From Prochlorococcus marinus XMU1405 (lineage in GTDB: Bacteria; Cyanobacteriota; Cyanobacteriia; PCC-6307; Cyanobiaceae), in NCBI RefSeq assembly GCF_017696275.1, contig NZ_JAAORF010000002.1, positions 248,001 to 312,000 on the forward strand: 64,000 nt of DNA, in the 5' to 3' direction. The position numbers and the translations under genes are program-made. Of the stretch, positions 54,533-62,598 are shown one piece after another. Numbering within the stretch: position 1 is the stretch's first letter; the number at the start of each line of letters is the position of its first letter. Under the pieces are notes generated by a model, which worked only from the letters and a program-made list of their open reading frames with translations, did no database searches and had not been told where the DNA came from.

Positions 54533-55249
54533 ATGACTTTTGAAGCGACCTACCTTGGTTCAAATGGTTGGCTTATAAAATTTAAAAAAACCAATTTAAT
54601 TATTGATCCTTGGCTTAAAGGAGATTTAATATTTCCTCCAGGTGAGTGGTTTTTTAAAGGATCATTAGAAGAAGAAATTTCAATAGATAAAAAAATAGAT
54701 ATTATTTTATTAACTCAAGGATTACCTGACCACTGTCATGTTCCAACATTAGAAATGTTCAGAAAGGATATTCCTATAATTTGCCCTAAAAGTGCTGTTG
54801 AAACATTAAAAAAAATTGGTTTTAATTTAATTAAAGTGCTTAAGCCAACTGAAAAGACAAATTATTTTAATTTAAGTTTTGAAGCCACTGCTGGAGCTCC
54901 AGTACCACAAATAGAAAACGGATATATTGTTAAAGACGATCAAGATAATGGGTTTTATATAGAACCTCATGGATTTCTTGATGAAAATTTAAACAAGCAA
55001 AGTCTTGATGCAGTCATTACTCCTACAAAAAATTTAGAATTACCCTTAGTAGGTTCTTTTGTAAAAGGTGCTGATGTAATCCCTAAATTGATTAACAAAT
55101 TCAATCCAAAATATATACTTTCAAGCACCATAGGTGGTGATGCAAAATATACAGGCTTTTTAAATAATTTTATTTCAGTTCAAGATTACGCAGAGGAATT
55201 AAATTGTAATCTTGTAGATCTAAAGAGTATGCAATCTATTATGATTTAA
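54533..55249 (+). CDS. Metallo-beta-lactamase-fold hydrolase
   Basis: About 238 residues with the MBL opening TYLGSNGWLIKFKKTNLIIDPW, a metal-site region DIILLTQGLPDHCHVPTLEMF (DH and CH present, the HxH part altered to TQG), and later GAPVPQIENGYIV and a final GGDAKYTG block. This resembles UPF0173/L-ascorbate-lactonase-type MBL proteins. Two of the usual histidines are replaced, so the metal site may be mononuclear or the activity altered. The ATG at 54533 is preferred over a TTG two codons earlier. Confidence 0.8.
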   Translation: MTFEATYLGSNGWLIKFKKTNLIIDPWLKGDLIFPPGEWFFKGSLEEEISIDKKIDIILLTQGLPDHCHVPTLEMFRKDIPIICPKSAVETLKKIGFNLIKVLKPTEKTNYFNLSFEATAGAPVPQIENGYIVKDDQDNGFYIEPHGFLDENLNKQSLDAVITPTKNLELPLVGSFVKGADVIPKLINKFNPKYILSSTIGGDAKYTGFLNNFISVQDYAEELNCNLVDLKSMQSIMI

Positions 55250-55320
55250 AACGAACCAAAAAGAACTTTAATAACGTCATTTAGCTTGAAATCTAATCTA
55301 ATTTAAAAGGAGCTCAAAAA

Positions 55321-55686
55321 ATTCATTCATTTTTTATTACCTCAATACTTTTATTAGCTTTAAATAGTAGCTATATATGTGAAAAGTCAAAGCTTAATCT
55401 TGTAATGAGAAATAATATTAATGGTGACTTTTCCATAGTAGAAAAGATATCTGAGTTAAAGCCAGGAGCATTTATTAATATTAATTGGAATAAAAAAAAT
55501 CTTATGCTTCCATATTCTCTAAGGAAAGATTATATTTCTTTTACAGATAAAAAATGGGACTGGAGGTACCAATTTAATAAGGACGGATCCGCTGATATTA
55601 ATAATCCTTCTTTATACGAATTACTTCCTTCAGGAAAAGTTAAAGCACATTACTGTCAATCAGAAGATAAAAGTTCTAACTTATAA
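55321..55686 (+). CDS. Hypothetical exported protein, probable ATT start
   Basis: From the ATG at 55405 the product would be 94 residues with no signal. The frame stays open 28 codons upstream, and there encodes HSFFITSILLLALNSSYIC, a signal-peptide-like stretch, starting at an ATT (55321) placed nine bases after an AAAGGAG ribosome-binding sequence. No ATG, GTG or TTG is available. The mature part is polar with LKPGAFININWNKKNLML and a DWRYQFNKDGSADI segment. I infer a secreted or lumenal protein with an AUU start; the alternative is a shorter cytosolic form. Confidence 0.55.
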   Translation: MHSFFITSILLLALNSSYICEKSKLNLVMRNNINGDFSIVEKISELKPGAFININWNKKNLMLPYSLRKDYISFTDKKWDWRYQFNKDGSADINNPSLYELLPSGKVKAHYCQSEDKSSNL

Positions 55687-55736
55687 TTTCAAGATAAAAT
55701 ATTATAGTTTTTTAACTTCTGAACTTCTTTGTAAAG

Positions 55737-58343
55737 ATGAACAATCCTATAAACCAAGAAAGTATTTCAAGATATGTAAAACTTAAAGATTACAAAGTTT
55801 TTGATTATGAAATTCCAGAAATCTTTTTGGACTTCGTAATTAAGAAAAATCTTGTAAACGTTACGACGAAACTAAAATTGGTAAAAACAAATAAGAATAC
55901 AAGAAATCTAATCCTTGATGGCACGGATATATTTATTAAAAAATTATTTATAGATGACTCACTACTAGAAGAGGAAAACTACGAACAGCAAAAAAATAAC
56001 TTAAAAATTAAAAATATAAATAAAGATAATTTTTTATTAAAAATAGAAGGAATAATTAAACCAAAGGAAAATATATCCCTTTTAGGAATGTATGAGAGTA
56101 ATGGAATTATAACTACGCAATGTGAGGCAGAAGGATTTAGAAGAATAAGTTTTCACTCTGATAGGCCTGATATTCTAAGCAAATACACCGTGAGAATTGA
56201 GGCCGACAAGAATGATTATCCTGTTATGCTTTCAAATGGTAACGTCGTAAAAGAAAATGATCTTAAAAATAATCGACATGAAATAATTTGGGAAGACCCA
56301 TATCCAAAACCCTCATATCTATTTGCATTGGTAGCGGGTAAACTTAATTGTGTAAAAGATAATTTCACAACAAAATCGAATAAAAAAGTAAAAATAAATA
56401 TTTATGTTGAGTATGGCGATGAAAAATATGTCCAACATGCAATAAGTTCCTTACAGAAATCTATGAGATGGGACGAAGATAAATATAACCTTGAATACGA
56501 TTTGTCATTGTTCAATATAGTTGCAATTAGGCACTTTAATATGGGAGCAATGGAAAATAAAAGTCTCAATATTTTCAACTCAAAACTAATACTCGCTAAT
56601 TCTGAAACAACAACTGATCAGGAATTAGAGAGAATAGAGGGTGTGATCGCCCATGAATACTTCCATAATTGGACGGGTAATAGAGTAACTTGTAGGGATT
56701 GGTTTCAATTATCTCTTAAAGAGGGTTTAACAGTATTCAGAGATCAACAGTTCACAGCAGACCTTCATAATCATGAAATCAAGAGACTTGAGGATGCAAA
56801 ATTTCTTAGAGGGAATCAATTTAGAGAGGATTCTGGTCCAACATCGCATCCTGTAATGCCAGAAAGATACAAAGAAATAGACAATTTCTACACGACCACG
56901 ATATACGAAAAAGGATCAGAAATAATTAGAATGCTCAACAATCTTGTAAAAGATGAAAATTTCTTAAAAGGATTTAGTAATTACATTTCAACATATGATG
57001 GTAAGGCAGCAACAATAGACCAATTTGTCGATAAAATTTTAGAGCATAATAATGAAATCGATCCTGAAGAATTTAAAGTCTGGTACAAGCAAAATGGCAC
57101 ACCAAAAGTTAAATTCAAGAGAATCTGGGATCAAACAGACGAAAAACTTACAATTCAAGCATCTCAAAGTAATCCAATAAAGAACAACCCATATAATGAT
57201 TTACCTCTAATAATTCCTATAAATCTGGCTATATTTTTCGGAGACAATAAAAGAATAGAAAAAACAGTTGTTTTAAAAACAAAAAAACAAGAATTTATTT
57301 TTAGGAATGTTAGATCTAACCTCAAAATTCCTTTTGTAACTTATTTTCGCGAATTCTCTTCACCAGTTGAGTGGGAATCTGACACTACCTTGCATGAAAA
57401 ATTTTTAATCTTAAAATATGAAAAAGATTTTTTTACACTATCTAATACTCTAAGAGAATTATTTAAAAAAATCATTTTATGCAGATTAGATGAAAAGCCA
57501 GATCACAAGGTTGAAAATATATTAATCAGCAATTTAATATCATTTATAAAAAATAAAGATATAAATTTGTCTCTTCTATCAGAATTACTATGTATTCCGA
57601 CATTTGCTGAAATTGAATCAGAGATAAAAAATATAGACCCTTTAAAGATATATAAAATTATTGACGAATTAAATCATTTATTCGGTACCAGATTAAAAGA
57701 AGAATTAAATTTTAAGCTTCAAGAAATAGAGAAAAATCTAGATAAAGTTTGGCCAGAAGGTAAAAATGAAAGAAAACTAATCGAAACTATTTGGAAACTA
57801 CTCTTGCACAGTAATGATGAGGAAATTAAATGCAAAATAATTAATTATGTCGATAGTAATTCGATGACGTTAGCAAAAGCTGCATTGAATTCTTTCAGTA
57901 GAATTAATTGTCCCGAAAGAAAAATTATTTCAAATATATTCTTCAATAAATGGAAAAATAATAGTGTCGTTTTGGATAGTTGGTTCTCATTCAATGCATC
58001 TATAGAAATTGATGAAAAAACAAATAGCATTGAAAAATTATTTCAAAATAAGTTTTTTGATTCAAAATCACCTAACACTTTAAGAGCTATATTAAATACA
58101 TTCGTAACAAGAAATAGTACTTTTCATGCAATCGATGGTTCTGGTTATAAATATATTGCAAAAAAGATAATTGAATTTGATAAATTAAATCCAATAGTAA
58201 TTTCCCGTTTTGTAAAAGTATTTAGTAGATATAATTTTTATTCAGAACCTTACAAAAGTAATATGATAGAAACAATAAAGCAGATTAAAAAAAATAAACT
58301 ATCAAAAAATACTAAAGAAGTTTTAGATGCAATAATAGAGTAA
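55737..58343 (+). CDS. pepN: Aminopeptidase N (M1 family)
   Basis: The 868-residue enzyme shows the M1 hallmarks: GAMEN (MGAMENKS near residue 268), zinc motif HEYFHNW near 304 with the third ligand Glu in SLKEGLTVF, and a long alpha-helical C-terminal domain (about residues 550-868). It removes N-terminal residues from peptides in the cytosol. The length is normal for bacterial PepN. It follows the exported small protein and precedes a zinc-ribbon membrane protein on the opposite strand. Confidence 0.95.
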   Translation: MNNPINQESISRYVKLKDYKVFDYEIPEIFLDFVIKKNLVNVTTKLKLVKTNKNTRNLILDGTDIFIKKLFIDDSLLEEENYEQQKNNLKIKNINKDNFLLKIEGIIKPKENISLLGMYESNGIITTQCEAEGFRRISFHSDRPDILSKYTVRIEADKNDYPVMLSNGNVVKENDLKNNRHEIIWEDPYPKPSYLFALVAGKLNCVKDNFTTKSNKKVKINIYVEYGDEKYVQHAISSLQKSMRWDEDKYNLEYDLSLFNIVAIRHFNMGAMENKSLNIFNSKLILANSETTTDQELERIEGVIAHEYFHNWTGNRVTCRDWFQLSLKEGLTVFRDQQFTADLHNHEIKRLEDAKFLRGNQFREDSGPTSHPVMPERYKEIDNFYTTTIYEKGSEIIRMLNNLVKDENFLKGFSNYISTYDGKAATIDQFVDKILEHNNEIDPEEFKVWYKQNGTPKVKFKRIWDQTDEKLTIQASQSNPIKNNPYNDLPLIIPINLAIFFGDNKRIEKTVVLKTKKQEFIFRNVRSNLKIPFVTYFREFSSPVEWESDTTLHEKFLILKYEKDFFTLSNTLRELFKKIILCRLDEKPDHKVENILISNLISFIKNKDINLSLLSELLCIPTFAEIESEIKNIDPLKIYKIIDELNHLFGTRLKEELNFKLQEIEKNLDKVWPEGKNERKLIETIWKLLLHSNDEEIKCKIINYVDSNSMTLAKAALNSFSRINCPERKIISNIFFNKWKNNSVVLDSWFSFNASIEIDEKTNSIEKLFQNKFFDSKSPNTLRAILNTFVTRNSTFHAIDGSGYKYIAKKIIEFDKLNPIVISRFVKVFSRYNFYSEPYKSNMIETIKQIKKNKLSKNTKEVLDAIIE

Positions 58344-58357
58344 TTTTTTGAAGATAT

Positions 58358-58579
58358 TTAATTAAATTTAATAATAACAATTGTAAATATTAATAATAAA
58401 ATAAATATAATATATTTATTAATAAAAATATAATCAAATACATTTTTATTATTATCTTTATTCCACTTTTTATTTACATATTCCTTAGTTATAAATTTAT
58501 TAGGTCTACCACAATATAAACATGTTGGGGAAGTGTTTAAAATTAAATTTTTACATTGGGGGCACTTTTTTTTTTCCAT
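58358..58579 (-). CDS. Zinc-ribbon protein with one membrane helix
   Basis: The 73-residue product starts MEKKKCPQCKNLILNTSPTCLYC, a CxxC...CxxC zinc ribbon, continues with a charged linker, and ends in one hydrophobic helix (about residues 52-70). Such anchored zinc ribbons are common but their function is unknown. It is convergent with pepN. Confidence 0.7.
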   Translation of the reverse strand: MEKKKCPQCKNLILNTSPTCLYCGRPNKFITKEYVNKKWNKDNNKNVFDYIFINKYIIFILLLIFTIVIIKFN

Positions 58580-58744
58580 AATTTAATTTTACTGAATAAA
58601 ATTGAAATCAGAAACAACAAACAGAATAAGTAATTTAAATTTTATTTATTATATTTTGGTTAATTAAATATCATTGCAAAAAAAAAATTGACTCTAACTA
58701 TTTAAAAAAATTCAATAGAATGAAAAATTATTATTTGGTTTGAA

Positions 58745-58906
58745 ATGTTTGCTATTGCACTTGGAATGTCCCCTATCGAAAAAATCACTGTTGCGATATC
58801 TGCTTCAATTTTTATAATCGCCTTTACATGGGTCTCGATTAAGGGAGATTTAAGAAAACTTGCTAATGAACTTATTGAAGATAATGAAAAAAATCAGGAT
58901 AATTAA
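58745..58906 (+). CDS. Small single-helix membrane protein, 53 residues
   Basis: The ATG frame reads MFAIALGMSPIEKITVAISA, one membrane helix near residues 10-32, then a charged KGDLRKLANELIEDNEKNQ tail that could form an amphipathic helix. It sits between two minus-strand genes; the large palindrome follows 12 bases after its stop. No family recognised, but the organised charge pattern supports coding. Confidence 0.55.
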   Translation: MFAIALGMSPIEKITVAISASIFIIAFTWVSIKGDLRKLANELIEDNEKNQDN

Positions 58907-58917
58907 AAAAATCTTTA

Positions 58918-58943
58918 ATCCTACTTTGCATGCAAAGTAGGAT
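58918..58943. repeat. 26-bp perfect palindrome overlapping a stop codon
   Basis: ATCCTACTTTGCA followed immediately by TGCAAAGTAGGAT. The minus-strand gene's final codons and TAG stop lie inside it. On the minus strand a T-rich stretch begins about six bases later, so it may act as that gene's terminator; with no spacer it would form a tight hairpin or bind a dimeric protein. Confidence 0.8.
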
Positions 58944-59163
58944 AATCAATAATATGCCTAATTTCTTTTAGAGAAGAACCATAGATTTTTTCACCATTTA
59001 TGTGAACACCAATCCATTTTTCTTTTTGATTAATAAAATAACTTTTAGTAATATCCCTCTCGAGACAGTCTTTATTATCCCAATTTAAAGTTATATCCCA
59101 ACCTTTATAATTTTCTATCATTGAGAAAGAGGAAACATACTCAAATAATACCCATAGAGACAT
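58921..59163 (-). CDS. Hypothetical small protein ending inside a palindrome
   Basis: The 80-residue product has a moderately hydrophobic N-terminus and then NYKGWDITLNWDNKDCLERDITKSY and WIGVHINGEKIYGSSLKEIR. It is soluble-looking with mixed alpha/beta propensity. Its last seven codons and stop fall in the 26-bp palindrome. The family is not recognised. It is transcribed away from purT, whose stop lies 52 bases upstream. Confidence 0.52.
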   Translation of the reverse strand: MSLWVLFEYVSSFSMIENYKGWDITLNWDNKDCLERDITKSYFINQKEKWIGVHINGEKIYGSSLKEIRHIIDYPTLHAK

Positions 59164-59214
59164 AGAACAAAAACAAAGGAAATAAGTATTTTTTTCGTTA
59201 TTTTTATTTAATAT

Positions 59215-60390
59215 TTAGGTAGTACTGACTTTTATTTTAAGAGCAGCTTCATCTGCATTCTTTCTAGCCAAATTAATATCAGAATTTGATGAGAGAACAA
59301 CTCCCATTCTTCTGCCTTTTCTGGAAACTGGTTTGCCAAATATGAGCACTTTGGTCTTTTCAAACTCTAATGCTTCATTAAGACCCTTATAAATAGGATT
59401 TAAATACTCTTGGTTAGAGAGTATAACTCTGGTTGCAGAGGGTTCTATTAGATATATACGAGGTATTGGTAAATTCAAAAAAGCCCTTAGATGTAATTCA
59501 AATTCATTAATATTTTGACTAACTACTGTAACCATACCAGTGTCGTGTGGTCTTGGAGATAATTCTGAAAATATAACCTCACTTCCTTTTATAAAAAATT
59601 CTACTCCGTATAATCCAGCTCCATTAAGGTTATTTAATATTCTACTTGTCATTTTCTTAGCTTCAATAATTAAGGACTCCTTAATCTCTAAAGGTTGCCA
59701 ACTACATTGATAGTCTCCATTTGATTGAAGATGTCCAATTGGTAAACAAAAAATATTTTCACCATTTTCTTTTCTTACAGTAAGAAGTGTAAACTCACAA
59801 TCAAAATTAATAAATTCTTCAATAATTACACCTTTAACCTTTCCTCTTGAATTTGCTTGCGCCTGCTTCCAAGCATTTTGTAAATCATTTTTTGTTTCAA
59901 CCAAACTCTGCCCTTTTCCAGAAGAGCTCATTAAAGGCTTAAGTAAAAGTGGGAATCCAATTTCGTCAGCTTTTTTTTCTAAATCATCAAATTCAAAAAT
60001 GTATTCAAACTTTGCAGTTTTTATTTTTAAATCTTTAGAAGCTAAGTCTCTAATTTTATCTCTATTCATTGTAATTTCTACAGTTCTGGCGTTGGGAACA
60101 ATATTGAATCCTTCATCCTCGAGTTCTTTTAGAGCTTCAATTGAAAGTGCCTCTATTTCTGGGACAACATAATCAGGCTTAAATTCTTTTATAACATTTT
60201 TTAAAATGTTTTTATCTCCCATATCAATTACTCTTGAATAATCAGCAACTTGCATTGCAGGAGCTTTTTCATATCGATCAATTGCAACAACTTCTAATCC
60301 TAATCTTTTGGATTCTATTACTAATTCTTTTCCAAGCTCGCCACTCCCAAGTAATAAAATTCTCTTTTTAGAAAAAAATGATTCTTTCAT
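59215..60390 (-). CDS. purT: Formate-dependent phosphoribosylglycinamide formyltransferase
   Basis: The 391-residue ATP-grasp enzyme starts RILLLGSGELGKELVIES, has the ATP-grasp core with PLLLKPLMSSSGKGQS near residue 150, EEFINFDCEFTLLTV, and the C-terminal GLNEALEF and GKPVSRKGRRMGVVL blocks. PurT formylates GAR using formate and ATP in purine synthesis, instead of folate-dependent PurN. It lies 11 bases downstream of a small membrane protein gene. Confidence 0.94.
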   Translation of the reverse strand: MKESFFSKKRILLLGSGELGKELVIESKRLGLEVVAIDRYEKAPAMQVADYSRVIDMGDKNILKNVIKEFKPDYVVPEIEALSIEALKELEDEGFNIVPNARTVEITMNRDKIRDLASKDLKIKTAKFEYIFEFDDLEKKADEIGFPLLLKPLMSSSGKGQSLVETKNDLQNAWKQAQANSRGKVKGVIIEEFINFDCEFTLLTVRKENGENIFCLPIGHLQSNGDYQCSWQPLEIKESLIIEAKKMTSRILNNLNGAGLYGVEFFIKGSEVIFSELSPRPHDTGMVTVVSQNINEFELHLRAFLNLPIPRIYLIEPSATRVILSNQEYLNPIYKGLNEALEFEKTKVLIFGKPVSRKGRRMGVVLSSNSDINLARKNADEAALKIKVSTT

Positions 60391-60401
60391 ATATATAAAA
60401 C

Positions 60402-60644
60402 TTATTCCTCATCATCAGAAGGTTGTGAAGATGTATCATCTGTAATTTTTTTATCTTTAGAATAACTAAATAAGATATTTCTACCAAACCAATTTTGACT
60501 TCGCATGCTATTAGTTATTGATCTTGAAATTGCTCCTAAAAAAAAGATTCCAATTATTGCCCAAATAATTCTTTCTAAAGCAATTGCAGGTGAAAAACCT
60601 TGACCGGAATTAATAATTTCAGTAAGTGGGTCTAAAGGGTCCAA
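60402..60644 (-). CDS. Hypothetical single-helix protein
   Basis: The 80-residue frame starts at TTG (60644), MDPLDPLTEIINSGQGFSPA, has one hydrophobic helix near residues 26-42 and an acidic end rich in Asp and Ser. It sits 11 bases upstream of purT and is probably on its transcript. A different start cannot be excluded because no ATG is in frame. Confidence 0.5.
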   Translation of the reverse strand: MDPLDPLTEIINSGQGFSPAIALERIIWAIIGIFFLGAISRSITNSMRSQNWFGRNILFSYSKDKKITDDTSSQPSDDEE

Positions 60645-60789
60645 ATTTAAACTGATTAATAATATTAATTATAAATGGTTAAATAGATGAAAAATTAAAA
60701 CTTATAAAAGAAATAACCAAAACTACCATATAAATTAAACACAATAAAGTCTATACAATGCTATCTTCAAAGGGTAATTTTTTTTAGAC

Positions 60790-61269
60790 ATGCAAGTTGA
60801 CGTACAAAATACTACTGTTCTTTCCGCAGACGGATCATCAATAAAACTAGGTGAATATTCAGGGGAGGTAATTTTAATTGTGAATGTAGCTAGTTATTGC
60901 GGAAATACTGTTCAGTATGAGGATCTTCAAAAGCTACATGATTTATATTCAAGCAAAGGCTTAAGAATACTTGCATTCCCATGTAATGATTTCGGAAAAC
61001 AAGAACCAGACTCTCTTTCAGAAATAAAAGATTTTTGCACAACAAAATATGGAGTCAAGTTTGAAATTTATGAAAAAGTTCATGCAAAAGGCAACACCAC
61101 AGAACCATACACAACCCTTAATAAAGTTGAACCTGAAGGAGATGTTGAATGGAATTTCGAGAAGTTTCTGATAGGGAAAGATAGTAAAGTAATTGCAAGA
61201 TTCAAGCCAGGTGTTAAACCGTTTGACGAAAACTTAATAGCAGCTATAGAAGTAGCTTTAGATTCATAA
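60790..61269 (+). CDS. Glutathione peroxidase family (GpxA)
   Basis: The 159-residue protein has the family blocks VNVASYCGNTVQY with the catalytic cysteine, FPCNDFGKQEP (Gln) and VEWNFEKFLIG (Trp and Asn of the tetrad). The length is standard. These enzymes reduce lipid and other hydroperoxides; bacterial forms often use thioredoxin rather than glutathione. Relevant to oxidative stress in oxygenic photosynthesis. Confidence 0.93.
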   Translation: MQVDVQNTTVLSADGSSIKLGEYSGEVILIVNVASYCGNTVQYEDLQKLHDLYSSKGLRILAFPCNDFGKQEPDSLSEIKDFCTTKYGVKFEIYEKVHAKGNTTEPYTTLNKVEPEGDVEWNFEKFLIGKDSKVIARFKPGVKPFDENLIAAIEVALDS

Positions 61270-61405
61270 CAACCTTGTTGTAATTTAAATTAAAATATTA
61301 AAAATAAAGAGTATTTTTATTTAATTAAAAAATAAGCAAATTATTTTAAAATTTCCTTTTTTTAGGATCCAAGCTTGTCTAGTATTCTTTAATTTATTTT
61401 AAATC

Positions 61406-61987
61406 TTATTTATTATCAGAATCAACTTCTACGTCTATTATTTCATCTTTAACAGTTCTTTTTTTAGGTTTAATTGATTTTACTTCTGGCTCTATTGTTT
61501 CTTCTTTAACTTCACTTTCTTCTGATTCCTCTGGTTTTTCTTCTGACTCTACTGTTTCTTCTTTAACTTCACTTTCTTCTGATTCATCTGGTTTTTCTTC
61601 TGACTCTACTGTCTCTTCTTTAATTTCACTTTCTTCTGATTCCTCTGGTTTTTCTTCTGACTCTACTGTCTCTTCTTTAATTTCACTTTCTTCTGATTCC
61701 TCTGGTTTTTCTTCTGACTCTACTGTTTCTTCTTTAACTTCACTTTCTTCTGATTCCTCTGGTTTTTCTTCTGACTCTACTGTTTCTTCTTTAACTTCAC
61801 TTTCTTCTGGTCCCTCTGGTTTTTCTTTTGAATTCTCTAAGCTTTGATCTTCATCTTTACTTAATAGGAACTTTAATAGTTTTTTTAATAATAAGAAACC
61901 TTTTTCAACTCTTTTTGGACCTAAAATTGAAAGCAAAATTACTAATATTATGAATATTTCAGGTGAATTTAAACCTAATAGTTTCAT
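61406..61987 (-). CDS. TatA/B-like protein with 19-residue acidic tandem repeats
   Basis: The 193-residue protein begins like TatA/TatB: PEIFIILVILLSILGPKRV near residues 8-27, then a short basic amphipathic region LKKLLKFLLS. Normal TatA continues with a short charged tail; here residues about 55-165 are five or so near-identical 19-residue units (variants of EVKEETVESEEKPEESEES). The tail ends basic. I infer a membrane-inserted TatA-fold protein with an extended acidic arm. It may be a Tat component, or a structural or scaffold protein built on a TatA fold. Confidence 0.75.
   Translation of the reverse strand: MKLLGLNSPEIFIILVILLSILGPKRVEKGFLLLKKLLKFLLSKDEDQSLENSKEKPEGPEESEVKEETVESEEKPEESEESEVKEETVESEEKPEESEESEIKEETVESEEKPEESEESEIKEETVESEEKPDESEESEVKEETVESEEKPEESEESEVKEETIEPEVKSIKPKKRTVKDEIIDVEVDSDNK
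61500..61830. repeat. 57-bp tandem repeat, about five to six copies
   Basis: The GGTTTTTC motif recurs at a constant 57-base period: CTGG anchors at 61531, 61588, 61645, 61702, 61759 and 61816. Copies differ by a few substitutions only. It encodes the acidic repeats of the TatA-like protein and is a likely site for copy-number variation by slipped-strand mispairing. Confidence 0.9.
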
Positions 61988-62034
61988 AAAATTTCATATT
62001 CTATTTATATTTTAGTACATGGTAAAAATTTAAT

Positions 62035-62427
62035 CTAATTATTCTCAAAAGTTGGTAAATAGAGTTCCCTATTTGATGCAATTAAACCTTCTTCTTTAAA
62101 AAAAATCTCTAGGTCTTTTAGATCATTTATATCTACAAATTCACCACAATTATCTATTATATTATTATGAGTGAAATTCCATAAATCAGCCAAATATTCG
62201 TCATCATCTGGAAATGCTACAAATTTCAAATATGTATTATTCAAAGCATATTCACTAGCAAAATCAGAATCTAAACCTTCCCTCTTAGCATCACAAAAAA
62301 CTTTGGCAAATCTTTTGCCTACAGAAGTTTGAGCACTTGATAAATCTAAATTACCTTGAATAGCATTTACATTTATTGGTGCAATAAAAATAATTATTGG
62401 AAGAAAAATAGATACTAATATAAACAA
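62035..62427 (-). CDS. Secreted two-cysteine protein, paralogue of the one at 42.9 kb
   Basis: A TTG start (62427) lies some 10 bases after AAAGGAAA and gives a signal peptide, MFILVSIFLPIIIFIAPINVNA, then RFAKVFCDAKREGLDSDFASEYAL and a second cysteine in IIDNCGEF. The cysteine-helix-cysteine layout parallels the protein at 42891-43292. Probably exported to the periplasm or thylakoid lumen. Function unknown. It precedes the TatA-like gene on the same strand by about 50 bases. Confidence 0.68.
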   Translation of the reverse strand: MFILVSIFLPIIIFIAPINVNAIQGNLDLSSAQTSVGKRFAKVFCDAKREGLDSDFASEYALNNTYLKFVAFPDDDEYLADLWNFTHNNIIDNCGEFVDINDLKDLEIFFKEEGLIASNRELYLPTFENN

Positions 62428-62598
62428 GAAAAAATTTCCTTTATAAATTTCAACTCAACATAAACTAGCAAAAAAAGTAATCAATTAGGCCTATTTAAGT
62501 AAAAGCACTTATTATAAATCAAGAAATAAATAGAAAAAATAAAATCAGCTCCATATCTGAATTTATAATAAAAAAAGATTAAATATATTTAAAATTAT

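Noticed and set aside
61366-61390. GGATCC-AAGCTT run resembling a cloning polylinker
   Set aside because: It is a short coincidence of BamHI and HindIII sites inside normal AT-rich intergenic sequence, with no vector sequence on either side.
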